A DNA stretch of 64,000 bases, from positions 56,799 to 120,798 of the forward strand of contig RDZG01000058.1 of NCBI GenBank assembly GCA_004293915.1, read 5' to 3'. A program made the translations under genes and the position numbers. The DNA is from Bacteroidota bacterium (GTDB lineage Bacteria; Bacteroidota; Bacteroidia; Cytophagales; UBA9547). Below, piece by piece: positions 29,081 to 40,655 of the stretch. The notes under the pieces were generated by a model. That model worked only from the letters and a program-made list of their open reading frames with translations. It was not told where the DNA came from and ran no database searches. Positions within the stretch are counted from its first letter, which is position 1. Each line of letters opens with the position of its first letter.

Positions 29081-31825
29081 TTAAATCGTAAATGCTTTTT
29101 TTACTATTTCAGCTTGTTCTTTTATATGCACTTTATTATATCCAGTTGCAGGCGAAGAGCTTGATTTTCTTGCATTTACATTGATTTTTATTTCTTCGGG
29201 CATCAATCGTTTGATAAAATCCCAATAACCCATATTTTTGTTTTCTTCTTGTACCCATTCAACTTTTGCACTGCTATATTTTTTCAAAATAGCCATAATT
29301 TGTTTTTCTGGGAATGGATAAAGTTGCTCTATTCTAACTATAGCTACATCTCCACGTTTATTAGTTTGTTGTTCGTTTAATAAATCAAAATATACTTTAC
29401 CAGTACACAATAATACTTTTTTAACATCAGCAGCTTTTACAAATATATCATCATAGGTTTCTTGAAATTTACCTTTAGTTAATTCTTCAATAGGCGAAAC
29501 TACCAACGGGTGGCGTAAAAGCGATTTTGGTGACATAACCACACATGGTTTGCGGAAATTCCAAGCTAATTGTCTGCGTAAAATGTGGAAAATATTGGCT
29601 GGCGTTGTCAAATTGGCAACAACCATATTACGTTCTGCGGCAAGTTGTAAAAACCTTTCTGGACGAGCACTCGAATGCTCTGGACCTTGCCCCTCCATAC
29701 CATGCGGAAGTAACATTACCAATCCATTTTGGCGATTCCATTTGGTTTCGGCAGAAGATATAAATTGGTCGATCATAGTTTGAGCACCATTAGAAAAATC
29801 ACCAAATTGAGCTTCCCAAACCACTAATGCGTTTGGAGTTGCCATAGCATAGCCATATTCAAAACCTAAAACTCCATACTCTGAAAGTAAGGAATTAAAT
29901 ATTTTTAATTTGTCTTGTTTAGGATCGATATTATCGATTTGGCAATACGGAACATTTTGTTCGATATCCATAAAATAAGCATGACGATGCGAAAATGTGC
30001 CTCTTTTTACATCCTGCCCAGATATACGAACAATTTTATTTTCTACTAATAAAGAACCATAAGCCATCAACTCGGCTGTTGCCCAGTTTACTGTTTTGGT
30101 TTCGTTCAACATTTTTTCACGCTCCTTAATCAAATTTTCGATTTGTTTTAAGGCTTTAAAATCTGCTGGAATATGTAAAAGTGCTTTACTGATTTTATCA
30201 AAGGCTTCTTTCGAAATTCCAGTTTTTGGCGATGAGTCAAAATCTTCAAGCGAAGCTTTTTTCATTCCAAGCCATTCTTGTTCTAATTTTTGTGGAACAT
30301 AAGGCAATGGTTTTTCTTTTATTAAATTTTGTTTTTCTTGCAACAAAGCTTTGAATTGGGCATCCATTTCTTCTGCCTGTGCTTCATTTATATCTCCACG
30401 TTTGATTAAATCTTGTTTATAGATTTCTCTTGGCGAAGCATGTTTTGCAATCAAACTATATAATTTTGGTTGTGTAAAGCGAGGCTCATCGCTTTCATTA
30501 TGTCCATTTTTACGATAACAAACCATGTCGATAAAAATATCTTTACCGAAAAGTTGGCGGAAATCTATGGCGGTTTTTGCTGCAAAAGCAACCGCTTCTG
30601 CATCGTCACCATTTACATGAATTACTGGTGCATCAACCAATTTGGCAATATCTGTACAATAAATCGAAGTACGAGCATCATCAAAATCGGTTGTAAACCC
30701 AACTTGATTATTGATTACAAAATGGATAGTTCCACCTGTTTTATAGCCTGGCAAATTTGCCATTTGTAAAGTTTCATACACAATACCTTGTCCAGCCACA
30801 GCCGCATCGCCATGAATCAAAATAGGTACGCATTTTTTGAAATCACCTTTGTATTCATCATCAACTTGTGCACGAGCATATCCCAAAACCAATGGATCAA
30901 CAGCCTCCAAATGCGAAGGATTTGGCATTAATTTTAAGTGCATTTTTTTATCGTATAGCGTTGTGATTTCGCTCGAATAGCCCATGTGATATTTCACATC
31001 GCCAGCACCTTCTAGACTATCAATGTTTATATTTCCTTCAAATTCATTAAAAATTTGCTCGTAGGTTTTGCCCATGATGTTACAAAGTACGTTTAATCGA
31101 CCTCTATGAGCCATTCCAATCACAACTTCTTCGGCACCAAAAAGAGAACCTACATTAATAATTGTATCTATGGCAACTATAGTATTTTCGCCACCTTCGA
31201 GTCCAAAACGTTTTTGTCCAACATATTTTGTAGCCAAGAAATTTTCAAAAACTGTTGCTTCATTTAATTTTTTGAGAATACGTGTTTTGATTTCTTTAGG
31301 CGGATTATAAGCTTTAGCCGCTTTTTCAAATTCAATTGTGAGCCAATTTAAAATTTCGGGTTGGCGTATATAATAGTATTCAAATCCAAAAGCACCTTCA
31401 TAAATGGTCTCTAGCGATTTTACAATCTCACGAAGTGGGGCATTTTCCATACCAATTTCGGCACCAACTTTGAATTTTGTATCCAAATCTGACTCAGAAA
31501 GTCCATAATCTTTGAGCGAAATAAAAGCCTGACGATCTTTGCGTTCGCGAATTGGATTTGTTTTTGCTTTTAAATGTCCTCTCGAACGATAGCCTCTGAT
31601 AAGTCTATAAACTGCAACTTCTTTTTCGTTGATACCGACATTGGTAGAAGCACCATTAGATTTTGAGCTTCCATTGTTTTCGCCATATTTTGCGATGGAA
31701 AAATCAAAACCTTCAAAAAACTTTTGCCAAGATACATCTACATCTGCGGGATTGGCTTTATAAGATTCGTAAATGCTTTCTATTGCAGCTGTGTCAGCAT
31801 TGGCTATATATGAAAATTTATCCAT
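29081..31825 (-). CDS. sucA: 2-oxoglutarate dehydrogenase E1 component
   Basis: SYIANADTAAIESIYESYKANPADVDVSWQKFFEGF; GMAHRGRLNVL; HGDAAVAGQGIVYETLQMANLPGYKTGGTIHFVINNQVGFTTD. Confidence 0.97.
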   Translation of the reverse strand: MDKFSYIANADTAAIESIYESYKANPADVDVSWQKFFEGFDFSIAKYGENNGSSKSNGASTNVGINEKEVAVYRLIRGYRSRGHLKAKTNPIRERKDRQAFISLKDYGLSESDLDTKFKVGAEIGMENAPLREIVKSLETIYEGAFGFEYYYIRQPEILNWLTIEFEKAAKAYNPPKEIKTRILKKLNEATVFENFLATKYVGQKRFGLEGGENTIVAIDTIINVGSLFGAEEVVIGMAHRGRLNVLCNIMGKTYEQIFNEFEGNINIDSLEGAGDVKYHMGYSSEITTLYDKKMHLKLMPNPSHLEAVDPLVLGYARAQVDDEYKGDFKKCVPILIHGDAAVAGQGIVYETLQMANLPGYKTGGTIHFVINNQVGFTTDFDDARTSIYCTDIAKLVDAPVIHVNGDDAEAVAFAAKTAIDFRQLFGKDIFIDMVCYRKNGHNESDEPRFTQPKLYSLIAKHASPREIYKQDLIKRGDINEAQAEEMDAQFKALLQEKQNLIKEKPLPYVPQKLEQEWLGMKKASLEDFDSSPKTGISKEAFDKISKALLHIPADFKALKQIENLIKEREKMLNETKTVNWATAELMAYGSLLVENKIVRISGQDVKRGTFSHRHAYFMDIEQNVPYCQIDNIDPKQDKLKIFNSLLSEYGVLGFEYGYAMATPNALVVWEAQFGDFSNGAQTMIDQFISSAETKWNRQNGLVMLLPHGMEGQGPEHSSARPERFLQLAAERNMVVANLTTPANIFHILRRQLAWNFRKPCVVMSPKSLLRHPLVVSPIEELTKGKFQETYDDIFVKAADVKKVLLCTGKVYFDLLNEQQTNKRGDVAIVRIEQLYPFPEKQIMAILKKYSSAKVEWVQEENKNMGYWDFIKRLMPEEIKINVNARKSSSSPATGYNKVHIKEQAEIVKKAFTI

Positions 31826-32205
31826 GATTGATATTAATTCGAGTGCTTTGTCATAAAGTAATGTGCAAAAATATGTATTTGAATGAAATTAAATGCTATT
31901 TTTTGAGAAAGTTTTAAAAAGTAGTTTTGTTTAAGTTATGGATGTTCTTAAAGTATGTTATAAACCATTTATAATTATCGATTTTATCCTGTTTTATTAA
32001 TAGTTTATACAACTTGTTTTCAGGTTTTTAAAACAACTTAAATAGCTTAGTTTTTAATCTTCACAACTATTTATTAATATTGTATCGAAGTGTAAACTTG
32101 TTATTTGATAGCAGATATTTGCGAAAAAATGAAAAACTAAAAAAATAGCATAAATGAAAATGCGTAAATATAAATGTTGTTTTATCATACGATTATAGAC
32201 AACAT

Positions 32206-34653
32206 ATGAAGTATCGAAATATAAGAGAAGAAGAACTTAAAAACAAAGTAGCAAACGACTATTTTTGGATTTATGACTGTACAAAAATAATTGGTAATGT
32301 CGATTTTTGTGTTTGTATTCACCAAAGCCAAAAAGAATTATTTGAACAAGAATCTTTGCTTTGGGCTGAAGCAAAAAAAGGTATTTCAGATATTTTTAAA
32401 TCAATAGTTCAACTCATTTTAACCATTGGAAAAGCTAGAACTTTTGATAAATTTTTACCCCCACCATTTCTAGGTGCTTTTGATAGCGAAAACATAGCAT
32501 TTATTCCTTATGTAGATATTTATGAAGTTTTTTATATAAATGACTTTAACTGGAACGTAACACCTTCAAACTATGAGACAAAAGAGTTTAAACTGATTCA
32601 CGAAAAAGTTAAATCTATAATTGATAGTAAAGCACTTTTATTTAACTTTCAAAAAGATGATAAAGAATTAAAGCGATTTATCAAAGATAATTTCATAGTT
32701 GGTAAATTAGGCTTGACAAAAACTAAGATCGATAAAAATAATTTTATTATTATTTACAACAAATGGCTACAATCTGTAAAACCAACTATTGGATTAAATT
32801 GGGATTTGCTAAAAAACAGGCATGGCATTATTGATGGAGATTTTTATTTGGCAGACTTATTGTCGCATGAAAACAAAAGCCTAAGAGAAAAATTATATGT
32901 ACTTTTAAATAACAATCATTATTTGCTTGACAGGGAAATTAACGAATTGGGATTTTTAAGTAGTAAAAGAGCTGATTTTTTAGATAAACAAATAGCTCAC
33001 ACACAATTTTGGAACAAATACGAGCGTCCACCGAAAGAAGAATATTGGGATTATATAGTTGAACGTAGAGATTTGCTCGTTCCGCAAGATGTGAGAGAAC
33101 GCAAAGGTAGTTTCTTTACACCTCAAATTTGGGTGGAACTTTCACAAAAATATTTGACAGATGTATTAGGGGAAGACTGGCAAGACGAATATTATATTTG
33201 GGACTGTGCCGCAGGAACAGGCAACTTACTTGCTGGACTTTCCAATAAGTACAATATTTGGGCTTCTACACTAGATAAGCAAGATGTAGAAGTAATGCAC
33301 GACCGTATAAATAATGGTGCTAATTTATTAGACGACCACGTTTTTCAGTTTGATTTTTTGAATGATGAATTTTTGCCAATATCCAAAGGAGGAAAATTGC
33401 CTGATTCGCTTTACCAAGTTATATCAAATGAAAACAAGCGAAAGAAATTGGTAATTTATATCAATCCGCCTTATGCAGAAGCTAGCGATAAAAAAACACT
33501 TACTAAAATTGAAGGCAAAAGAGGGGTAGAGCAAAGTAAAACAAACCTCAAATACGCAAAGCACCTCGGGCAAGGCAATGCAGAGCTTTTTGTACAGTTT
33601 TTAACTAGGATTTATTTTGAAATTCCTGAAAGTATAATTGCTGAGTTTTCTACTTTAAAAATTATTTCAGGTCCACATTTTATTAACTTTAGAAGCTTTT
33701 TTAAGGCAAAAATGGAAAAAGCTTTCATTTGTCCTGCACAATCTTTTGACAATGTAAAAGGAAAATTCCCAATCGGATTTATGATTTGGGACACCTCAAA
33801 AAAAGTTAAATATGATAAAATCGAAACTCAAGTTTTTGATGAAAATAATACTGAACTAGGCAAGAAAAACTTTTATGTCTACGATAAAGACCAGTATATT
33901 AATGATTGGATAAAACCATATAGGGCTGATGTATCAAAAAATCAGTTGATTGGTAAATTCCCATTTAAAGGAAGCGATTTTCAAAATCAAAACATGATTC
34001 AAGTAGTTCATCATAAAATGGACTATAACACAGAAGCAGGTCAGTTTTTTATTAATCAGAAAAATATAATCTATGCTTGTGTTTATTTTGCTGTACGCAA
34101 ATGTATAGATGCTTCTTGGCTCAACGATCGTGATCAGTTTTTAGCACCCAATAAAAACTGGGAATCTGACCTCATGTTTCAATCAGATTGCCTAACATAT
34201 ACTTTATTTACTAATAATATTCAATCTAGTTTTGGCACAAACCACTGGATTCCGTTTACTGAAAAAGAAATAGATGCAAAAGAAAAGTTTGAAAGTAGCT
34301 TTATGACTAAGTTTATTAGTGGAAAAATAGATACAGAAATCTCTTTTGATTTATTCCAAAAAATTGATAAAAAAGAAGAAAAACCTTTACAATTTTCAAC
34401 TGAAGCAAAATCGGTATTTGATGTTGGTAGAGAGCTTTGGAAATTCTATCATAAACAACCAAACTGTAATGTAAATGCTTCTCTATATGATATAAGAGAA
34501 TATTTTCAAGGCAGAAACGAAGCAGGAAAAATGAATAATAAAAGCCAAGATAAAACATACATGATTTTAATTGGCGACCTAAGGGAAAAACTTAATAAAC
34601 TAGCTGAAAAAATTGAGCCTAAAGTCTATGAATACAGATTTTTAAAAGAATGA
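32206..34653 (+). CDS. Orphan type IIG-like restriction/N6-adenine methyltransferase protein
   Basis: N-terminal LLWAEAKKG; motif I YIWDCAAGTGNLLAGL; motif IV VIYINPPYAEA; KGSFFTPQIWVELS. Confidence 0.82.
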   Translation: MKYRNIREEELKNKVANDYFWIYDCTKIIGNVDFCVCIHQSQKELFEQESLLWAEAKKGISDIFKSIVQLILTIGKARTFDKFLPPPFLGAFDSENIAFIPYVDIYEVFYINDFNWNVTPSNYETKEFKLIHEKVKSIIDSKALLFNFQKDDKELKRFIKDNFIVGKLGLTKTKIDKNNFIIIYNKWLQSVKPTIGLNWDLLKNRHGIIDGDFYLADLLSHENKSLREKLYVLLNNNHYLLDREINELGFLSSKRADFLDKQIAHTQFWNKYERPPKEEYWDYIVERRDLLVPQDVRERKGSFFTPQIWVELSQKYLTDVLGEDWQDEYYIWDCAAGTGNLLAGLSNKYNIWASTLDKQDVEVMHDRINNGANLLDDHVFQFDFLNDEFLPISKGGKLPDSLYQVISNENKRKKLVIYINPPYAEASDKKTLTKIEGKRGVEQSKTNLKYAKHLGQGNAELFVQFLTRIYFEIPESIIAEFSTLKIISGPHFINFRSFFKAKMEKAFICPAQSFDNVKGKFPIGFMIWDTSKKVKYDKIETQVFDENNTELGKKNFYVYDKDQYINDWIKPYRADVSKNQLIGKFPFKGSDFQNQNMIQVVHHKMDYNTEAGQFFINQKNIIYACVYFAVRKCIDASWLNDRDQFLAPNKNWESDLMFQSDCLTYTLFTNNIQSSFGTNHWIPFTEKEIDAKEKFESSFMTKFISGKIDTEISFDLFQKIDKKEEKPLQFSTEAKSVFDVGRELWKFYHKQPNCNVNASLYDIREYFQGRNEAGKMNNKSQDKTYMILIGDLREKLNKLAEKIEPKVYEYRFLKE

Positions 34654-34813
34654 CATAAACTACGAAAGCTAAGTATTTGGACATTCACTGAAAAAAGCAA
34701 TATAAATAAGCTATAAAGTACTTTTTTACTGCTTATTTCACTGATTTTGGAGTTCATTACCATAAAGTCGAATATTTTTTTGGTAATCAACAGACAACTT
34801 TTTGATTTATAAA

Positions 34814-35731
34814 CTATCTCCTATTATCCTCATTATTAATAATACTCAAATAATTTTTATAGCGTGAATGTGCAATTTTTCCTTTTTCAACTGCATTTTT
34901 AACTGCACAGCTTGGTTCGTTGATATGCAAACAATTATGAAATTTACATTGATTTAATAATTCTCTCATTTCTGGAAAGTAATGCCCAAGTTCGTTGTTT
35001 TCTAAATCTATAATTCCAAATTCTTTAATTCCAGGAGTGTCAATCAAATAGGTTTTTTCTGAAACTTCAAACATTTCGGCAAAAGTAGTTGTATGCACAC
35101 CTTTTTGTGCAAAATTTGATATGACAGCCGTTTTTTGGCTCAAAGTTGGAAACAAAACATTCATCAACGTGGATTTGCCTACGCCAGAATGTCCACTAAA
35201 TAATATTGTTTTGTGTTGCAAGTGTTTTTTCAGTTCTTCAATTCCAGTTTGAAGTTCTGCAGATGTAATAAAAGATTGATAACCAATATTTTGATACATT
35301 TCTGCAATTTGTTTTTGGTAAGTAATATGTTTTTCTGTCCACAAATCTGATTTATTAAAAACGAGCGAAACAGGAATCCGAAACGACTCTGCTGCCACTA
35401 AAAAACGGTCTATAAAACCCAACGAAGTTTCGGGCATGGTAAGCGTTACAATCAAAAAAGCTTCCTCAATATTAGATGCAATAATATGAGCATGCTCTGT
35501 TTTGTGTGCCGATTTGCGAATAATATAGTTTTTTCTATCATGCAATTCGGTAATTACAACCGATTCTGAATTTTCGATTTCAAAACCAACGTCATCACCT
35601 ACGGCAATTGGATTAGTAAGTTTGTGGTCGTCTAATTTGAATTTCCCACGCAAACGTCCTTTATATTTTTGAGAATCTTCTCCTAAAATATCATACCACG
35701 AACCAACCGAACGAAATATTTTGCCTTGCAT
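34814..35731 (-). CDS. rsgA: Ribosome small-subunit-dependent GTPase A
   Basis: NKSDL, FSGHSGVGKSTLMN, DTPGIKEFG and zinc motif CKFHNCLHINEPSC. Confidence 0.95.
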   Translation of the reverse strand: MQGKIFRSVGSWYDILGEDSQKYKGRLRGKFKLDDHKLTNPIAVGDDVGFEIENSESVVITELHDRKNYIIRKSAHKTEHAHIIASNIEEAFLIVTLTMPETSLGFIDRFLVAAESFRIPVSLVFNKSDLWTEKHITYQKQIAEMYQNIGYQSFITSAELQTGIEELKKHLQHKTILFSGHSGVGKSTLMNVLFPTLSQKTAVISNFAQKGVHTTTFAEMFEVSEKTYLIDTPGIKEFGIIDLENNELGHYFPEMRELLNQCKFHNCLHINEPSCAVKNAVEKGKIAHSRYKNYLSIINNEDNRR

Positions 35732-36955
35732 TTATGATGTTAAATTTATTTTTTCTAAAAAAAGTGCCGTTGCTCCACTGTTTTGTTCAACATAAGTTGA
35801 GCAAATTTCGCCAGTATTTATTCTTTCAATTTCATCAAAATAAAATGATTTTATGCGTTTTTCAAGTTCATAATAATTTTTGATAGAAAAAGCTCCTTTC
35901 TGTTTTATTAATGCAATTGCTTCATTAAATTTTTGATAATTTTCACCAAAAATCACTGGAATTCCATACACAGCAGGTTCAAGAATATTATGCAAACCAC
36001 TTCCAAATGCCCCACCAATATAAGCTAAATCTGCATATTGATAAATCGAACTTAACATACCAATATTATCAATGATTAAAATTTTTGCATTTTCAAAATC
36101 ACCTTCACTATAGCGATAACATTTTATTGAAAAAGCATTTGTGATTTTTAATAATGTTTCTTCATCTATCAAATGTGGAGCAATTATGATTTTAAATTTT
36201 GGAAATTCTGCAAGATCAATTTGGTAAATTAAATCAATATCTTCTTGCCAAGTACTTCCAACAACAAGTAAGAAATTTTTATCTTTAAATTTTTCTATTT
36301 CAGGCAATGATTTTTTGTTCGTCAAAAAAGTTTTTACACTATCAAATCGCGTATCGCCAATTATAGTCGAATCTATATTAATAGTTTTTAGTAATTTTTG
36401 CGAATCAATGTCTTGTACAAAAATATGGGTAAATAACTTTAATGGATTGGGAATGATGTATTTTTTCCAATTAAAAAAATATTGATTTTCTCTAAAAATA
36501 GCTGATAATGAATAAGTTGGAATGTTTTTATAATTTAATTCAGCAATATGATTATACCAAAATTCATATTTTACAAAAATCGCTATCATGGGATTTGTCA
36601 CTTCTATAAATGTTTTCGCATTTGATTTTGTATCCAAACAAATATAAAAAACCCAATCTGCAAGTTTATAATTTTTGCGAATTTCGTAACCCGAAGGCGA
36701 AAAAAAAGTAAGTAAAATTTTATATTTAGAATGTGTGTTTTTGATTTCTTCTATAACAGGACGGGCTTGCTCAAACTCGCCAAGCGATGCACAATGAAAC
36801 CAAATCACATAAGGTTGTTTTGCAATGTTTGCTTGCTTTAATTTCTCAAAAATATCAGTTCGTCCATCAATCCAACTTTTTGCTTTGGAATTAAAAATAG
36901 ATGTTAATCGAATAAAAAATCCAAAAATATAAATGCCAATCGTGTAAAGAATCAT
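35732..36955 (-). CDS. kdtA: 3-deoxy-D-manno-octulosonic acid transferase (start likely MILYTIGIYIF)
   Basis: PYVIWFHCASLGEFEQARPVIEEI and YIGGAFGSGLHNILEPAVYGIPVIFG. Confidence 0.93.
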   Translation of the reverse strand: MILYTIGIYIFGFFIRLTSIFNSKAKSWIDGRTDIFEKLKQANIAKQPYVIWFHCASLGEFEQARPVIEEIKNTHSKYKILLTFFSPSGYEIRKNYKLADWVFYICLDTKSNAKTFIEVTNPMIAIFVKYEFWYNHIAELNYKNIPTYSLSAIFRENQYFFNWKKYIIPNPLKLFTHIFVQDIDSQKLLKTINIDSTIIGDTRFDSVKTFLTNKKSLPEIEKFKDKNFLLVVGSTWQEDIDLIYQIDLAEFPKFKIIIAPHLIDEETLLKITNAFSIKCYRYSEGDFENAKILIIDNIGMLSSIYQYADLAYIGGAFGSGLHNILEPAVYGIPVIFGENYQKFNEAIALIKQKGAFSIKNYYELEKRIKSFYFDEIERINTGEICSTYVEQNSGATALFLEKINLTS

Positions 36956-36986
36956 TAAAGGTTTATTTTTGTGCAAATTATAAAAA

Positions 36987-37334
36987 ATGAAGCAAGTATT
37001 TTTATTGATAGCATCTTTAGTCTTAATTTTTTCGTGTAACAAATCAGAAAAAATAAATCGTGATGGAATTTTGACTCCCGACCAAATGACAAATGCCTTA
37101 ATACATATCCATTTGTGTGAAGGAAAAGTTTCGCATACTTTTTTTACTGGCGATTCTGCAAAACTATATTATTTGAATTTAGAAAATGCTGCTTTTAAAA
37201 AATTGTGTATCACAAAAGCCCAATACGAAAAAAGTTATGCTTTTTATTCAAATCAAGTCGAAGAGTTTGATGATATATATACAAGAGTTGTAGATAGTTT
37301 GAGTTTAAGAGAGCAACTCAAAAAATATTATTAA
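36987..37334 (+). CDS. DUF4296 domain lipoprotein
   Basis: LVLIFSCNKS lipobox; GILTPDQMTNALIHIHLCEGKV.. YEKSYAFYSNQVEEFDDIYTRVVDSLS. Confidence 0.8.
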   Translation: MKQVFLLIASLVLIFSCNKSEKINRDGILTPDQMTNALIHIHLCEGKVSHTFFTGDSAKLYYLNLENAAFKKLCITKAQYEKSYAFYSNQVEEFDDIYTRVVDSLSLREQLKKYY

Positions 37335-37436
37335 TTTAAAAAACACATCATTACAACATAAAATAGTTTTTTAAAATTATCCTGAAGTTTGCTAAAATCA
37401 ACTTAATTTGCATTTAAAATTAAGATAATCAATAGC

Positions 37437-39889
37437 ATGGATTTTAAAAAATATATTCCTCACGCCAGTATTCTTGTACTTTTTGTAGTAGTTACAATTG
37501 CCTATTTTTTTCCGTTATATCAAGGAAAAACGGTTCGTTCGCACGATATTGTGCAATATCAAGGCATGGCAAAAGAAATTATTGACAACCGTCAAAAATT
37601 TGGAGAAGAGCCTTTTTGGACATCTGCCATGTTCGGTGGAATGCCAAACACAATGGTAAATATGGAACACAGTGGTAATTTATTTAAACCGCTTCATGGC
37701 TTTATTATCAGCATAACAAAATATCCTAGTAGCCTCATTTTTATATCGTTAGTTAGTTTTTTTCTATTGATGTTGGCTTTCGATTCGAGTGTGATTTTGG
37801 CAACCATTGGTGCTGTTGGATTTGCGTTTGCATCGTTTAATTTTATAAGTTTGCAAGCCGGACACAATGCAAAAATTGCTTGTATAGCTTATATGCCAGC
37901 TGTTTTGGCGGGTTTGGTTTGGTCATATCGCAAAAACAAATGGATGGGTGCTGCCATTTTAGCCATAGCTTTGGCTTTGCAAATCACAAATAATCATGTG
38001 CAGATAACGTATTATTTGGCTTTTATCTGCTTAGGATATGGAATAGTAGAGTTTTATAATGCTTTATTAGCCAAAAAACTAAATGTTTTTTTTCAAACCA
38101 CATTGATTTTGATGGTTGTAGCTTTGGTAGCACTTGGCTCAAATGCAGGTTATTTTCTTTCGCTGAATGAATATGGAAAATACTCGATTCGAGGAAAAAC
38201 CGAACTAAAACCTTTGGAAGAAAACAAAGAAGCTGTAAGAGCCGATGGTTTGGATAGAGATTATGTTTTTAATTATAGCAACTCACTTACCGAACCTTTT
38301 ACTTTTTTGATTCCTGATTATATGGGTGGTGCAAGTAGCGGAAGTTTAGATACAAAATCGGCTGCAGCAACTGCAATGCAAAAAAATGGTGTAGACTACC
38401 AACAAATGCAAGGATTTTTGCAACAAGTGCCACTTTATTTTGGCGAACAACCTTATGTTGCAGGTCCAATTTATATAGGTGCTATCATCTGTTTTTTATT
38501 TATTTTAGGACTAATAATAGTAAAAGATCGAATCAAATGGATGCTTTTGGTTTGTAGTGTTATAGGGATTTTATTAACTTTTGGCAAAAATCTACCTGCA
38601 CTTAATTATCTGTTATTCGATTATTTTCCTTTGTATAACAAATTTAGGTCGGTTACAATGGCTGTTGTGATTCCACAAGTTTGTATGAGTATTTTAGCGG
38701 TTTTAGCACTCAAAACCATTTTTGAAACCAAAGACAATACTATTTTCTCAAAACCTTTGGCAATAGCAGCTGGTACCACCGCAGGTTTTTCGATAATGGC
38801 TTTTTTGATGGCTAGTACAGGCTCGTATAGTTCAGCTGTAGATCAGGCTTACCAACTGCCCGAATGGCTGATTGAAGCCCTTGAAGAAGACAGAAAAGGA
38901 ATGAGAACTGGCGATGCTTTACGCTCTTTTTTCTTTATTGCCTTAGTTGGCGGAACGATTTATTTGCTGATAATCAATAAGATAAAACAAAATTTGGCTG
39001 GAATTGCAATTTTGATTTTTACATTTTTTGATCTTTGGCTAGTAGATAAAAGATACTTAAATAATAATAGTTTTGATAAAAATGTTATCAAGGAATTTTA
39101 TGCTCCAACCGAAGCCGATGCTTTGGTATTGCAAGATACCGACCCCAATTTTAGAGTTTTTAATTTAGATAATCCGTTTAATGATGCTCGAACTTCTTAT
39201 TTTTTCACAAATCTGTTGGCGGATATAGCCCAGCAAAACTTCGTAGATACCAAGATTTAATCGAACGTAAAATATCTATCGAGCAACAATTATTTATAGA
39301 TGGATTGAAAAAAAGAGAAGTCAATTTTCATCTCACTCCAGTGCTTAATATGCTCAACACCAAATATGTATTGGCAGGAAACGAAGCTCAAGGTGTGATT
39401 AAAAACGATTCGGCTTATGGCAATGCTTGGTATGTAAAAGATATAGAAACAGTTAACAATGCAGACGAGGAAATTGCTGAACTTGGACTCCATGACCCAC
39501 GACATACTGCCGTAATGGATGTTTCTCGATTTAAACAAGACCAAGTTCATTTCTTAAAAGATACTGCAGCGTATGTAAAACTTACAGCCTTTAAACCTTA
39601 TGAATTGGTTTACGAATGTTCGAGCAAATACGAAGGTTTTATTGTTTTTTCCGAAGTTTTTTATCCAAAAGGATGGACAGCAACCATAGATGAAAAACCT
39701 ACAACGATTAAACAAGTAAATTATGTTTTGCGTGGCTTACATGTACAGCCTGGCAAACATACAATCACAATGAAAATGTCAAACGAAAGTTATTTATTAG
39801 GTAATAAAATTGCACTAGGCTGCTCAGGATTAATTTACTTAGGTTTTGTGTTGGTTTTATACACAACTTTTAAAGGAAATAAAAAATAA
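37437..39889 (+). pseudogene. YfhO family large membrane protein, split by frameshift (37437-39260 and 39305-39889)
   Basis: Frame 1 ends ..NDARTSYFFTNLLADIAQQNFVDTKI*; shifting frame at the T6 tract 39200-39205 restores [59 protein letters not shown]. Confidence 0.88.
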
Positions 39890-39969
39890 AGTTTGTACGT
39901 CAAGTCTTTCTTTAAAAACATTAAAGAAAGTTATCAAAATGAAAGCAGAGTAATAATAGCAATCTAATT

Positions 39970-40542
39970 ATGAACAAACTTTTAATACAAATAAAAAATT
40001 GTAAAGAGTGCGAACATCATCTTAAAGATGGAGTAAATCCAATTATTGCTGCAAGCTCAAAAAGTAAACTTATTATCATCGGACAAGCACCGGGAAGAAT
40101 AGTGCATAATACCAATATTCCTTGGAACGACAAAAGCGGTGATAATCTGCGCAATTGGTTAGATATTGACAAACATACATTTTATAATACAGACATTGTC
40201 GCTCTAATGCCAATGGGATTTTGTTATCTTGGAACAGGTAAAAATGGGGACTTACCTCCACGAACCGAATGTGCTCCTTTATGGCACAATAAATTGTTGA
40301 ACTTAATGCCTAATGTAAAACTCATTTTACTTATTGGACAATATGCTCAAAACTATTATTTAGGCAACAAATCAAAAATTACTTTGACAGAAACCGTTTA
40401 TAATTTTAAAGACTATTTACCAAAATACTTCACATTGCCACATCCTTCGCCAAGAAACAATATTTGGCTAGCAAAGAATGAATGGTTTGGACAAAATGTA
40501 TTGCCAGAGTTAAAAAAACAAGTTCAAAATATTTTGAACTAG
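39970..40542 (+). CDS. Uracil-DNA glycosylase family protein
   Basis: LIIIGQAPGRIVHNTNIPWNDKSGDNLRNWL.. FTLPHPSPRNNIWLAKNEWF. Confidence 0.88.
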   Translation: MNKLLIQIKNCKECEHHLKDGVNPIIAASSKSKLIIIGQAPGRIVHNTNIPWNDKSGDNLRNWLDIDKHTFYNTDIVALMPMGFCYLGTGKNGDLPPRTECAPLWHNKLLNLMPNVKLILLIGQYAQNYYLGNKSKITLTETVYNFKDYLPKYFTLPHPSPRNNIWLAKNEWFGQNVLPELKKQVQNILN

Positions 40543-40655
40543 AAAATAATCGTTAATTTTATCTTAAAAATTGGAGATTTGGTAATTAGAATATACATTT
40601 TAAGTGTGAATTATATCAAATGATGTACTCAAAACGTTATCTTATTACATCTGAA

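Noticed and set aside
39290-39550. Minus-strand 86-aa ORF
   Set aside because: Antisense to the C-terminal part of the YfhO-like gene, no supporting features
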